Under the pieces are notes generated by a model. The model was not told the origin of the DNA. It made no database searches and saw only the letters and a list, made by a program, of their open reading frames with translations. From Virgibacillus sp. MSJ-26 (lineage in GTDB: Bacteria; Bacillota; Bacilli; Bacillales; Amphibacillaceae): DNA of 64,000 bases. The stretch is from NCBI RefSeq assembly GCF_018918075.1, contig NZ_JAHLPW010000006.1, positions 1-64,000 of the forward strand, given 5' to 3'. Positions 18,273-26,922 of this stretch are shown here, piece by piece; position 1 is the stretch's first letter, and each line of letters starts with the position of its first letter. A program made the position numbers and the translations under genes.

Positions 18273-18785
18273 ATGAGTGAAAAAAAGCAACAAGTATCCC
18301 GTAGGCAATTTTTGAACTATACTCTTACAGGAGTAGGTGGATTTATGGCAGCTGGTATGCTTGTTCCGATGTTAAGAATGGCAGTTGATCCAGTTCTACA
18401 GCCATCAGCTTCTGGAGATTATGCAAATATCGGCTTGTCTGTAGACGATATTACTACTGAGCCACAAAGAGTTGATTGGAAAATTGACCAAGTAGATGGA
18501 TGGTATGAATCCGAAGTAAGTAAATCAGCATGGGTATATAAAGATGATAATGATGATATTATCGCACTTTCCCCAATTTGTACACACCTTGGTTGTGTTG
18601 TTTCATGGGAAGGTAGTGACCAACATCCAAATGAATTTTTCTGCCCATGTCATGATGGACGTTATGAAAAGGATGGTACAAATATTCCTGGAACACCTCC
18701 ATTGGAACCGCTACATCGCTATACGCAAAAAGTGGAAAATGGAATGTTATTCTTAGGAGATGCAAAACCAAGAGAGGAGGCTTAA
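18273..18785 (+). CDS. qcrA: Menaquinol:cytochrome c reductase Rieske iron-sulfur subunit
   Basis: QcrA carries the 2Fe-2S centre that takes the first electron from menaquinol. Its ligands are in CTHLGC (103-108) and CPCH (124-127). The N-terminus has a twin-arginine motif SRRQFL (9-14) before a hydrophobic segment, so folded protein is probably exported by Tat, as known for B. subtilis QcrA. Length is 170. The ATG follows AGAGGGGGGAG. qcrB starts six bases after its stop. Confidence 0.96.
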   Translation: MSEKKQQVSRRQFLNYTLTGVGGFMAAGMLVPMLRMAVDPVLQPSASGDYANIGLSVDDITTEPQRVDWKIDQVDGWYESEVSKSAWVYKDDNDDIIALSPICTHLGCVVSWEGSDQHPNEFFCPCHDGRYEKDGTNIPGTPPLEPLHRYTQKVENGMLFLGDAKPREEA

Positions 18786-18791
18786 ACCTAC

Positions 18792-19466
18792 ATGTTACAA
18801 AAGATATATGACTGGATTGATGAACGTGCTGATGTTACGCCTATATGGCGAGATATCGCAGACCACGAAGTGCCTGAGCATGTTAATCCTGCTCACCATT
18901 TTTCAGCCTTTGTTTATTGTTTTGGTGGTTTAACATTTTTCGTTGTTGTCATCCAAATACTATCAGGAATGTTCCTGACAATGTATTACGTTCCAGATAT
19001 TGAGAACGCATGGAAATCTGTTTATTACCTACAAACTGAAGTTGCTCATGGGCAAATCGTAAGAGGAATGCACCACTGGGGAGCAAGTGTTGTAGTAGTA
19101 ATGTTGTTATTACATACTTTAAGAGTGTTTTTCCAGGGTGCTTATAAGAAACCAAGAGAACTTAACTGGATGGTAGGAGTTTTACTCTTTTTCATCATTC
19201 TTGGATTGGGTTTTACAGGTTATCTATTACCTTGGGATAACAAAGCATATTTTGCGACACAAGTTGGACTTGAGATTGCAGAACAAGTACCGCTTATTGG
19301 TGACGATTTAAAAACATTATTAGCAGGGGACGCACAAATTGTAGGAGCGCAAACTCTAACGAGGTTCTTTGCAATTCACGTGTTCTTCTTGCCAGCAGCT
19401 TTGTTTGCACTACTCGCTGTACACTTTATTTTAATTCGTAGACAAGGTATCTCAGGACCACTATAA
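18792..19466 (+). CDS. qcrB: Menaquinol:cytochrome c reductase cytochrome b subunit
   Basis: QcrB is the cytochrome b6-type subunit with four transmembrane helices binding two b hemes and one further covalent heme. The haem-ligand segments GMHHWGASVVVVMLLLHTLR and FAIHVFFLPAALFALLAVHF are clear, as are GFTGYLLPWD and NPAHHFSAFVYC. It has 224 residues, equal to the family. It functions in the membrane with QcrA and QcrC. Confidence 0.97.
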   Translation: MLQKIYDWIDERADVTPIWRDIADHEVPEHVNPAHHFSAFVYCFGGLTFFVVVIQILSGMFLTMYYVPDIENAWKSVYYLQTEVAHGQIVRGMHHWGASVVVVMLLLHTLRVFFQGAYKKPRELNWMVGVLLFFIILGLGFTGYLLPWDNKAYFATQVGLEIAEQVPLIGDDLKTLLAGDAQIVGAQTLTRFFAIHVFFLPAALFALLAVHFILIRRQGISGPL

Positions 19467-19481
19467 GAAGGAGGGATAGCT

Positions 19482-20258
19482 GTGAAAAAGGGTAAAGGGA
19501 TGAAGTTTGTCGGCGATTCTAGAATATCCGCCGAGAAAAAGCCAAATGCATCCAAAGATTATTCCGAATATCCTGGTAGAACAGAAGCTTTTTGGCCCAA
19601 CTATTTATTAAAGGAATGGTTGATAGGAGCAGTATTCTTAGTTGGATTTTTATGCTTAACTCTAGCACATCCAGCTCCTTTAGAAGGGGTTGCTGATCCG
19701 ACAGATGCTGCTTATATACCTTTGCCAGACTGGTACTTCTTGTTTCTATATGAACTGTTAAAGTATAAATTTGCTAGTGGCCCATTCATTATCATGGGTA
19801 TCTTAGTAATCCCAGGTCTTGCCTTTGGTGGCCTTTTTCTTGCACCATTCTTAGACAATGGGCCTGGACGTAGACCACATCAGCGACCAATCGCTGTTGC
19901 AATGATGCTCCTTGCAGTATCAGGAGTTATGTGGTTAACATATGAATCATCTTCAGTTGTAGATTGGGAAGCAAGAGCTGAGGCTAACAAGCCAATACCT
20001 GAATCAGATATTGAAATTGATACAGAAGATCCAGGGTACGCTGTATATGAAAACAATTGTATGAGCTGTCATGGTGATGATTTGAGTGGAACAGGCAACG
20101 GGCCAGCTCTTATCGGGACAGAACATGACGGAGATGAAATTGCAACAATTGCCCGTGAAGGTATTGGTTCAATGCCTGCTGATATGTTTGATGGATCAGA
20201 TGAAGAATTAGACCAATTGGTAGAATTTATTTTATCTGTGAATGAAGATGCGGAATAA
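19482..20258 (+). CDS. qcrC: Menaquinol:cytochrome c reductase cytochrome b/c subunit
   Basis: QcrC fuses a subunit IV-like membrane part (three helices, with the PLPDWYFLFLYELLKY segment) to a C-terminal cytochrome c domain. The c-heme motif is CMSCH at 193-197, and SMPADM supplies the probable axial Met. The GTG at 19482 follows AAGGAGGG. It completes the bc-type complex that passes electrons to cytochrome c and then to the caa3 or ba3 oxidase. Length is 258. Confidence 0.96.
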   Translation: MKKGKGMKFVGDSRISAEKKPNASKDYSEYPGRTEAFWPNYLLKEWLIGAVFLVGFLCLTLAHPAPLEGVADPTDAAYIPLPDWYFLFLYELLKYKFASGPFIIMGILVIPGLAFGGLFLAPFLDNGPGRRPHQRPIAVAMMLLAVSGVMWLTYESSSVVDWEARAEANKPIPESDIEIDTEDPGYAVYENNCMSCHGDDLSGTGNGPALIGTEHDGDEIATIAREGIGSMPADMFDGSDEELDQLVEFILSVNEDAE

Positions 20259-20265
20259 CTATCTA

Positions 20266-20300
20266 AACACCTTTGCCATTACGTGGTGAAGGTGTTTTTT
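20266..20300 (+). terminator. Terminator of the qcr operon
   Basis: AACACCTT pairs with AAGGTGTT (20266-20273 and 20289-20296), with an inner CCA/TGG pairing, followed by a run of six T. Confidence 0.85.
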
Positions 20301-20333
20301 AAATTCTATACGTACTAGAAGAGGTTATAAATT

Positions 20334-20912
20334 ATGTTGAAATTATTACTGGCAGATAAACGTTTTGTTTTCATGTTATTTTTAATTAATTTATTCGGTA
20401 CTATTTATGGGTTTATATGGTATAAATATCAACTTGCAATAACACCACACATTTTCTTGATTTTTGTACCTGACAGTCCGATGGCAAGTATGTTTTTTAC
20501 GATATTTCTCTTATTTTTTCTCTTTGATAAAAAAGTACCTTACATAGAATCACTCGCTTTGATCACATTATTTAAATACGGTATATGGGCTGTTGTGATG
20601 AATATTTTAACTCTGATTACAACAGGGAGTTTAAGTCCCCAAGGATACATGCTTATTGCCTCACACGCAGCCATGGCTGTGCAGGGTCTGCTCTATGCTC
20701 CATTTTATCGGTTAAAGTTACGTCATGTAGTAGTGGCGGCTGTATGGACACTGCATAATGATGTGATTGATTACGTCTTTGAACAAATGCCTATTTATGC
20801 TTCTTTAACTCAATACATGAATGAGATAGGTTATTTCACTTTTTGGCTTAGTATATTATCAATTTATATTGCATATAAAGTGATGCAAAAAAACAAGCAA
20901 GTTATGGTTTGA
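20334..20912 (+). CDS. ypjA: YpjA-like membrane protein (DUF1405)
   Basis: This 192-residue protein has about five or six membrane segments and begins with a short cytoplasmic stretch. Conserved polar residues appear inside hydrophobic regions (SHAAMAVQGLLYAPFYR, HNDVIDYVF), typical of DUF1405. Position after qcrC matches YpjA of B. subtilis. Function is unknown; association with bc complex genes is a location fact only. The ATG follows AGAAGAGGTT. Confidence 0.8.
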   Translation: MLKLLLADKRFVFMLFLINLFGTIYGFIWYKYQLAITPHIFLIFVPDSPMASMFFTIFLLFFLFDKKVPYIESLALITLFKYGIWAVVMNILTLITTGSLSPQGYMLIASHAAMAVQGLLYAPFYRLKLRHVVVAAVWTLHNDVIDYVFEQMPIYASLTQYMNEIGYFTFWLSILSIYIAYKVMQKNKQVMV

Positions 20913-21052
20913 ATGAACGTGAAAGATAAGTGCTTTAATGATGTAGCCAATGTTTTTATAAATAAAATTTCACTTTATTTAGCATTGTTCTGTTATATCT
21001 CCTGTTGCCTAAACATATAGTAGTTTTAAAAGGGTATGGGGGATTGCTCTCT

Positions 21053-21322
21053 ATGAACAATATAAAGATAAAAAAGTATTTCTGGCGAGTAATACTCATA
21101 GTGAATAGTGTCATTATCTCGTTAAATATTATATTTGCCAATCCTGTCCTGGCAAAGACACTCGAAGAAAATCCAGCAAAAGGGAAAGAAATGATACCAT
21201 TTTATTGGATGATCCTTATCGTTGGAAGTTGTATCGCTGTTACACTTTCTTATGTGAGTTGGAGAAAGTATAAAGGAGAACAACAGAGAAAAAAAAAGAA
21301 TAAGGATAAATCAGTTGACTGA
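21053..21322 (+). CDS. ypjB: Short YpjB-like membrane protein, possibly a deletion remnant
   Basis: The product is 89 residues: a cationic N-terminus, a hydrophobic segment ending near NPVLAK (a plausible signal peptide with cleavage near residue 33), a 15-residue linker, then a second hydrophobic helix and a strongly basic tail (KYKGEQQRKKKNKDK). YpjB of B. subtilis sits in this place and, from memory, is about 264 residues with a signal peptide, a large outer domain and a C-terminal membrane anchor. This looks like the two ends without the middle. The ATG follows GGGGGA; an upstream in-frame TTG at 21044 is possible. Confidence 0.5.
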   Translation: MNNIKIKKYFWRVILIVNSVIISLNIIFANPVLAKTLEENPAKGKEMIPFYWMILIVGSCIAVTLSYVSWRKYKGEQQRKKKNKDKSVD

Positions 21323-21381
21323 TCTCTAAAATTTGACTAAAATTGACCATATACACTTACTTTATTTTGGAGGAATGATGA

Positions 21382-22068
21382 ATGTTTAGCAGCTTTGGAG
21401 GATATCTTATATATATTGCGTTACTAATGATTATTCCTATGTTGGCTCAATCAAAGGTAAAAAATACGTATAAAATATATTCGAAAAAACCAACATCTTC
21501 AATGATGTCAGGGGCGCAAGTGGCAAGAAAAATTTTAGATGAAAACGGGCTTTACGATGTAAATGTAGAAGAGACAAAAGGGTTCCTTTCAGATCATTAC
21601 GATCCTAGAAAAAAAGTAGTTAGGCTTTCTAGTAATAATTATCATGGACAATCTATGGCTTCATCTGCTGTTGCTGCACACGAGGTTGGACATGCTATCC
21701 AAGACCAACAAGAATATGCATTCCTAAGGTTTAGAACAGCTCTCGTACCTGTAGCAAGTTTAGGTTCCAATATGTCTATATTTTTAATTCTGGGCGGTAT
21801 TTTATTAAATTTTATGAATCTTTTTCTACTTGGGATTATTTTCATGTCGGCCGCGGTGTTATTCCAACTCGTTACATTACCAGTTGAGTTTGATGCTTCC
21901 AATCGAGCGATGACTCAACTTGTATCAGGTGGTATCATCCGTAACGACGAAGAACGAGAAACTAAAAAGGTATTAAATGCAGCCGCTATGACATATGTTG
22001 CAGCAGCTTTAGTAGCTGTAGCTGAGTTGCTAAGATTTGTTCTTATCTTTTTAGGTAACAGAGATTAA
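21382..22068 (+). CDS. Membrane zinc metallopeptidase, YugP family
   Basis: The protein has an N-terminal membrane helix, a cytoplasmic or membrane-associated zinc protease domain with AAHEVGHAIQ (HExxH type, near residue 95) and two to three further membrane helices. GLYDVNVEETKGFLSDHYDPR and KKVVRLSSNNYHG are characteristic of the YugP (zn_peptidase_2) family. Length is 228. In B. subtilis yugP lies elsewhere, but in other Bacillaceae it can occur beside ypjB. Substrate unknown. The ATG follows TTTGGAGGAATG. Confidence 0.85.
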   Translation: MFSSFGGYLIYIALLMIIPMLAQSKVKNTYKIYSKKPTSSMMSGAQVARKILDENGLYDVNVEETKGFLSDHYDPRKKVVRLSSNNYHGQSMASSAVAAHEVGHAIQDQQEYAFLRFRTALVPVASLGSNMSIFLILGGILLNFMNLFLLGIIFMSAAVLFQLVTLPVEFDASNRAMTQLVSGGIIRNDEERETKKVLNAAAMTYVAAALVAVAELLRFVLIFLGNRD

Positions 22069-22082
22069 TTATTTATATACAA

Positions 22083-22129
22083 AATACCAAAGAGGATGAC
22101 GATATTTTCTCGTTATCCTTTTTGGTATT
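22083..22129. terminator. Bidirectional terminator between convergent genes
   Basis: AATACCAA...AGGAT...ACGA pairs with TCGT...ATCCT...TTGGTATT as a long, slightly interrupted stem. T runs follow on one strand and A runs precede it, so it could serve both the YugP gene and the minus-strand ypjC. Confidence 0.75.
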
Positions 22130-22203
22130 TTCTGATGGTTTACGCTACGTAATACAAGAAAGCATGTGCAAATTAATAAATTACATGAATTTTTAGAAGA
22201 CGA

Positions 22204-23073
22204 TTATTCTATTGGATTTTTATTCTCATCTAAGGTGAAACCTTCCCCAGCGACATCATGCACCGAACTAATAGCGACAAAAGCGTGAGGATCGACAGCG
22301 TTTATTAAATTATTCAGACGCACAATTTCATTTTTACCTACAACACAATATAAAACATCTCGATTCTCTCCAGTATAACTTCCTCGCCCTGTAAGTACCG
22401 TTACGCCTCTGTCCATTTCTTCGTGGATTTTTTTTGCTATGATATCACTCGAATTAGAAATAATTGTTGCTCCTCTTGCAGAGTAAGCTCCTTCTTGGAT
22501 AAAGTCAATAACACGTGCACCTATGTATACAGCTACGAGAGTATACATACCTTCAACTAATTCTAAAATAGTAAAGATTGAAGTGGCAATTACTATAAAA
22601 TCAATTAAGAACATGGTTTTTCCCATACTCCAACCAACATATTTATTCACGATGCGGGCGATGATATCTGAACCACCAGTTGTTCCGCCATATCTGAAAA
22701 TTACTCCTAAGCCAATTCCTACGAAGACTCCCGCAAATAGAGCGGCAAGGGTCATATCTGATTGCAAATAGGTTGGAAAGGGCTTAATTTGAAATATTTT
22801 CAAAAAAGCAGAAACAGCGAATGTTCCTATGATGGTGTACCAAAAAGCGTTACGCCCAAGATACCTCCAACCAATAAAGAAGATTGGAACGTTTAATACA
22901 ATATTCATAACAGCAGGATCCCAGTTGAAGGCAAAATAAAGTAATAATGTGATTCCCGTAAAGCCACCTTCACCAAGATTATTTTGCATATTAAAGTGTA
23001 CAAGACCAAAGGCCATTATTGCCGAGCCAAGTAGAATGAAAAAAATATTCTTCAATCGTAAACCAAAAACCAT
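22204..23073 (-). CDS. ypjC: YitT-family membrane protein YpjC
   Basis: The N-terminal 200 residues contain five or six membrane segments with the family signature GGTTGGSDIIARI. The C-terminal 85 residues form the soluble DUF2179 domain (GVTVLTGRGSYTGENRDVLYCVV). It matches YpjC of the YitT family; family members are membrane proteins of uncertain transport function. Length is 289. The gene is on the minus strand and convergent with the YugP gene. From 23074 to 23325 upstream no gene or clear promoter was found. Confidence 0.88.
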   Translation of the reverse strand: MVFGLRLKNIFFILLGSAIMAFGLVHFNMQNNLGEGGFTGITLLLYFAFNWDPAVMNIVLNVPIFFIGWRYLGRNAFWYTIIGTFAVSAFLKIFQIKPFPTYLQSDMTLAALFAGVFVGIGLGVIFRYGGTTGGSDIIARIVNKYVGWSMGKTMFLIDFIVIATSIFTILELVEGMYTLVAVYIGARVIDFIQEGAYSARGATIISNSSDIIAKKIHEEMDRGVTVLTGRGSYTGENRDVLYCVVGKNEIVRLNNLINAVDPHAFVAISSVHDVAGEGFTLDENKNPIE

Positions 23074-23325
23074 GGGCTAATCCCTCACTTTTCTCAGGTG
23101 TTCAATCCGTAGACTATGATATCTCATTATAAACAATATAACATTAATGAACAAACTTTCTTAAGTTCAATATAATACTCCTTATTACTAAAGCAATTTC
23201 TGTGATAAGTTAATGATAAATTACGCAATATACATAAACTGAGCGGTAATTTAACACTATCTATTAAAACAATGCGATAAACCATCGCTACGGAAATACG
23301 CTACGCTTTGATATGCTCCCTTTTG

Positions 23326-23608
23326 AGTAGGGGGTTCAATATACATCAAATGGTTTTAGACGGATCATGGAGAATGCGAAATTACAACATAGTATGTCTC
23401 GCCCTGGTAAGTGTATTGATAACGGGTCTATAGAAGGTTTTTGGGGAACGTTGAAGTGCGAGAAGTATTATTTATATACGAGGGAAGACCCTCGTTTGAA
23501 CAGCTGGAAGAGGCTATAGATGAATACATTCATTTTTACAATTATGAACGTTTTCAATAGAACTTAGACAGACTAGCCCCACTGGAATATACAGAGCTAT
23601 CCGCCTAA
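23326..23608 (+). pseudogene. Decayed IS3-family transposase (orfB 3' part)
   Basis: Reading across frames recovers GVQYTSNGF, SMSRPGKCIDNGSIEGFWGTL, AIDEYIHFYNYERFQ and NLDRLAPLEYTEL, the C-terminal half of the DDE domain of an IS150-like transposase. The upstream DQG region reads as a stop, the frame shifts between RLNSW-type and FEQLEEAIDEY, and CAA-CAG has become CAA-TAG at 23565-23570. The 5' half is missing. The last part is the same as at 1-59, where the stop is not present. Confidence 0.85.
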
Positions 23609-23648
23609 TTGTTTATCTTTTTATTTATACTGTCTACTTGACAGGGGG
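23609..23648. mobile_element. Right end of the decayed IS3-family element
   Basis: The 40 bases after the transposase stop, ending in CTGTCTACTTGACAGGGG, match positions 60-103 except for single changes. This is the probable terminal inverted-repeat end. The left end was not located. Confidence 0.6.
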
Positions 23649-23655
23649 CGGTTCA

Positions 23656-23970
23656 CTTTCCGTGGGTGGTTGATGAGCCTCAGCTTCCACAATGGGTTTT
23701 CGGTAGGATTTTCTGCAGTCCCACGAGACTGAAGATCCGGCAGAGAAGGTACTACTTGAATAATCTTCTTTGCTCCCTTTTGCCGAGGAAACTGCTGCGT
23801 AGCGTTACTAGAAATCGTAGGCGCACTTACGGCCTTCTTGAGGCAGGTTAAGTACGCGACATCCTGTCGCAACACCTGCACTAGCGCGTCCTGTGCGTCG
23901 AAGGCTGAAGCCGTGCCCGCGGAAAGCAATAGTCTGGAGTGGAAAACAATCCAGCACCTTTCTAAGCTTC
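23656..23970. repeat. Long imperfect-palindromic dispersed repeat, copy B
   Basis: The left arm CTTTCCGTGGGTGG and right arm GGCTGAAG...GCCCGCGGAAAG (23900-23926) match copy A (107-540), as do GGTTTTCGGT, CAGTCCCACGAG and the tail TCTGGAGTGGAAAACAA. Compared with copy A, the first half of the inner hairpin is deleted and a different GC-rich insert occupies about 23745-23900. It again begins a few bases after an IS3 end. From 23971 to 24137 is AT-rich leader sequence with a TATAAT at 24069-24074 lacking a clear -35. Confidence 0.7.
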
Positions 23971-24137
23971 AAAAATTTGTGATCAATCTTAAAAAGAATT
24001 ACCATGCAGTTTACATCTATTACGAAATTGGGATGGGGAGAATTATGGGGATTTTGGTTGATAGAATATATAATTTGTCAAATTGAATTCAATTAGCTAA
24101 CATAAAAAGAGAGTCTAAATGAAGTGGGGTTTTTAGG

Positions 24138-24485
24138 ATTAAAAATTCAACGTATAATACAAAAGAAATACAAAAAAGAGTTGACGAATATATAGGGCAA
24201 TTTAAAGAGGGTTATTTTTCCCCTCTGAGCTTAACAGCTAGATTAACTGAAGAAGCTGGCGAACTGGCTCGCGAAATTAATCACTACTATGGTGAAAAAC
24301 CAAAAAAAACAACAGAAAAAGAAAAAACTGTTGAAGAAGAAATCGGAGATATAATTTTCGTACTAGCGTGCTTTGGTAACTCATTAAATATAGATCTATC
24401 TGAAGCATTCCATAAATCTATGACTAAATTTGAAACACGTGATAAAAATAGATGGACACGTAAACAAGATAATATACAATTGTAG
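24138..24485 (+). CDS. ypjD: MazG-like nucleotide pyrophosphohydrolase YpjD, non-canonical start
   Basis: The open frame gives a near-complete YpjD: EIQKRVDEYIGQFKEGYF, LTARLTEEAGELAREI, the metal-binding EEEIGDIIFVLAC and RDKNRWTRKQ. MazG-type enzymes hydrolyse NTPs to NMPs and pyrophosphate. There is no ATG, GTG or TTG between the in-frame stop at 24120 and the core; ATT at 24138 gives 115 residues with a normal-looking N-terminus. Alternatively, an ATG at 24119 with a good AAGAGAG site is one base out of frame, and loss of one T in 24130-24134 would join it. The IS/repeat mosaic lies just upstream. dapB follows 25 bases later. Confidence 0.75.
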   Translation: MKNSTYNTKEIQKRVDEYIGQFKEGYFSPLSLTARLTEEAGELAREINHYYGEKPKKTTEKEKTVEEEIGDIIFVLACFGNSLNIDLSEAFHKSMTKFETRDKNRWTRKQDNIQL

Positions 24486-24510
24486 TTAATCGTAGTTGAG
24501 GAGGAGTAAT

Positions 24511-25317
24511 ATGCACATCAAAATCATCGTCGCTGGTCCTAGAGGGCGCATGGGGTCTGAAGCAATCAATATGATTAATGAAGAACCTAATTTTCAATTA
24601 GTTGCTTGTATTGATAGAAAAAATAACGGAAAAACCTTAAATGATATTGAATCATTACCAAACATTGACGTCCCTATTTTTGAAAATGCAGAGGAATGTT
24701 TGGCCTCAATTGAGGCAGATGTTCTTATTGATTTAACCATTCCTGAAGCAGGATTCAATCACACAATGCTTGCTATTAAGCATAAAGTTCGGCCAGTTGT
24801 AGGAACTTCGGGACTTACTAATAATCAAATTGAAGAATTGGCCGATTTGGCTGTTAAAAATGAAGTAGGATGTATTATCGCTCCAAACTTTGCAGTGGGC
24901 GCTGTGCTAATGATGCAATTTGTTCAGATGGCATCAAAGTTTCTTCCCGATATCGAGATTATTGAAAAACATCACGATCAGAAATTAGATGCTCCCTCTG
25001 GGACAGCTATGAAAACTGTCGATTTAATTAATGAAGTAAGACCGGTTAAAGCACAAGGACATCCAGATGAAGAAGAAGTACTACCTGGAGCTAGAGGAGC
25101 GGAAAAAGACGGGATAAGAATTCATAGCGTCAGATTACCAGGATTAGTAGCTCATCAGGAGGTTATATTAGGTGGAGAAGGACAAACGCTAACCATTCAA
25201 CATGATTCCTTTAGCCGATCTTCGTTCATGTCTGGTGTAAAGCTTGCTGTGGAGCATGTCTTGTCGATTAACTCATTAATTTACGGACTCGAAAATATTA
25301 TGGACTTCGAGCAGTAA
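24511..25317 (+). CDS. dapB: 4-hydroxy-tetrahydrodipicolinate reductase
   Basis: DapB reduces the dapA product with NAD(P)H on the way to diaminopimelate, lysine and dipicolinic acid. The N-terminal GPRGRMGSEA is the nucleotide motif, GTSG and APNFAVGAVLM follow, and EKHHDQKLDAPSGTA holds the catalytic His-Lys region. The ATG at 24511 follows GAGGAGGAG. Its 268 residues match the family. It begins the conserved dapB-mgsA-bshA-cca-birA run. Confidence 0.96.
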   Translation: MHIKIIVAGPRGRMGSEAINMINEEPNFQLVACIDRKNNGKTLNDIESLPNIDVPIFENAEECLASIEADVLIDLTIPEAGFNHTMLAIKHKVRPVVGTSGLTNNQIEELADLAVKNEVGCIIAPNFAVGAVLMMQFVQMASKFLPDIEIIEKHHDQKLDAPSGTAMKTVDLINEVRPVKAQGHPDEEEVLPGARGAEKDGIRIHSVRLPGLVAHQEVILGGEGQTLTIQHDSFSRSSFMSGVKLAVEHVLSINSLIYGLENIMDFEQ

Positions 25318-25357
25318 ATTTGCTATATGGCTTTTGTTAACCTGAGGAGGCTCTTCC

Positions 25358-25753
25358 GTGAATATTGCATTAATAGCCCATGATAAGAAAAAAGAAACGA
25401 TTATAGAGTTTTGTACGGCTTATAGTCATGTTTTAAAAAAATATAACCTTTTTGCTACAGGCACTACAGGAACGAGGATTAAGGAAACAACTGGACTGTC
25501 TATTACATGTTTTCAATCGGGACCTTTAGGTGGTGATCAGCAAATTGGTGCTATGATTGCAAATAATGAAATGGATATAATCATATTTTTTAGAGATCCA
25601 CTTACAGCGCAACCACACGAACCAGATGTTAGTGCATTAATGCGCTTATGTGATGTTCATCTTATACCTCTGGCTACGAATATCGCAGCGGCAGAAATTG
25701 TTATAAAAGGATTAGATCGTGAGGATTTAAGTTGGCGGAAAGTAAGAAAATAA
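25358..25753 (+). CDS. mgsA: Methylglyoxal synthase
   Basis: MgsA converts dihydroxyacetone phosphate to methylglyoxal and phosphate, a bypass used when phosphorylated sugars accumulate. Motifs include [11 protein letters not shown] at the N-terminus, [21 protein letters not shown] and [15 protein letters not shown] with the catalytic Asp. The GTG at 25358 follows GAGGAGGC. Length is 131. In B. subtilis bshB1 follows mgsA; here bshA follows directly. Confidence 0.95.
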   Translation: MNIALIAHDKKKETIIEFCTAYSHVLKKYNLFATGTTGTRIKETTGLSITCFQSGPLGGDQQIGAMIANNEMDIIIFFRDPLTAQPHEPDVSALMRLCDVHLIPLATNIAAAEIVIKGLDREDLSWRKVRK

Positions 25754-25770
25754 CATAAAGGAAGAGACCT

Positions 25771-26922
25771 ATGAAAAAAATTGGTATAACATGCTACCCA
25801 TCAGTAGGAGGGTCAGGAATAATAGCTACTGAACTTGGGATGAAATTAGCAGAAAAAGGACATGAAATACATTTTATTACATCAAGTTTACCATTTAGAT
25901 TAAATCAGATTCATCCTTCAATATACTTTCATGAGGTAGAGCCAAGTCACTATCCGGTTTTTAAATATCCACCCTACGATTTAGCACTGGCATCCAAAAT
26001 GGCAGAAGTGGTCGATCGTGAAAAATTGGATATATTACATGTTCACTACGCTATGCCGCATGCCATCTGTGCAATTTTAGCAAGAGACATAGCTAAACAT
26101 GATGTTAAAATTGTCACGACCTTGCATGGAACAGACATAACTGTTTTAGGAATTGATGATACATTCCGAAATATGATTAAATATGGAATAGAACAGTCTG
26201 ATGCAGTCACCGCTGTATCAAACAACTTAGTGTTGCAAACAAAGGACATGCTCGGAATTAAAAAGAACATTCAAGTGGTTCATAACTTTATTAATGAAGA
26301 GGAGTACTTTAAACGAGACTTACCCAGTGTTAAGATGGAATATGGGATTAATAAAAATGATAAAGTCATTATTCACATATCAAATTTCCGTAAAGTTAAA
26401 CGTATTGAAGATATTATCTACACTTTTAAAAAAGTAAATGACGAATTAAGTGCTAAACTACTCTTAGTTGGTGATGGACCAGAGTTCAATCAGATTTACC
26501 AACTTGTTAAAGAACTGGGACTAGATGACAACGTTCTTTTCCTAGGTAAGCAAAAGAATATTACAGATCTGTTGTCAATATCAGATTTGATGCTACTATT
26601 GTCACAAAAGGAAAGTTTTGGCCTTGTCCTCCTAGAGGCGATGGCTTGTAAGGTCCCTTGTATAGGTACGAATGTAGGGGGAATACCAGAAGTTATTGAC
26701 CATGAGAAAACAGGCTATATTGTTGAGCTTGGAGACACGACTCAAGCAGCAATTTATGCAATTGATTTGTTAAAAGATGAAGAAAAAATGAGAAGCCTAT
26801 CTGAAAATGCTTTACAATCAGTTAACAGTAAATTTAATTCCAAGAGGATTGTTGGACAATATTTGGATTTATATGAAGATGTAATGTCAAGTACCAGAGA
26901 ATTCGGTGATAAAAATGTTTGA
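25771..26922 (+). CDS. bshA: L-malate glycosyltransferase BshA (bacillithiol synthesis)
   Basis: BshA joins UDP-GlcNAc to L-malate in the first step of bacillithiol synthesis. It is a GT4-family enzyme: KIGITCYPSVGGSGIIATELG at the N-terminus, HVHYAMPHA, TTLHGTDIT and the C-terminal ESFGLVLLEAMACKVP with the EX7E-type glutamates. Length is 383. The stop overlaps the cca start by eight bases. The deacetylase partner bshB1, normally just upstream, is missing from this place. Confidence 0.94.
   Translation: MKKIGITCYPSVGGSGIIATELGMKLAEKGHEIHFITSSLPFRLNQIHPSIYFHEVEPSHYPVFKYPPYDLALASKMAEVVDREKLDILHVHYAMPHAICAILARDIAKHDVKIVTTLHGTDITVLGIDDTFRNMIKYGIEQSDAVTAVSNNLVLQTKDMLGIKKNIQVVHNFINEEEYFKRDLPSVKMEYGINKNDKVIIHISNFRKVKRIEDIIYTFKKVNDELSAKLLLVGDGPEFNQIYQLVKELGLDDNVLFLGKQKNITDLLSISDLMLLLSQKESFGLVLLEAMACKVPCIGTNVGGIPEVIDHEKTGYIVELGDTTQAAIYAIDLLKDEEKMRSLSENALQSVNSKFNSKRIVGQYLDLYEDVMSSTREFGDKNV

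Noticed and set aside
23621..24086. Open frames on both strands across repeat copy B
   Set aside because: Same repeat as copy A; frames are not conserved between the copies, so coding is unlikely.
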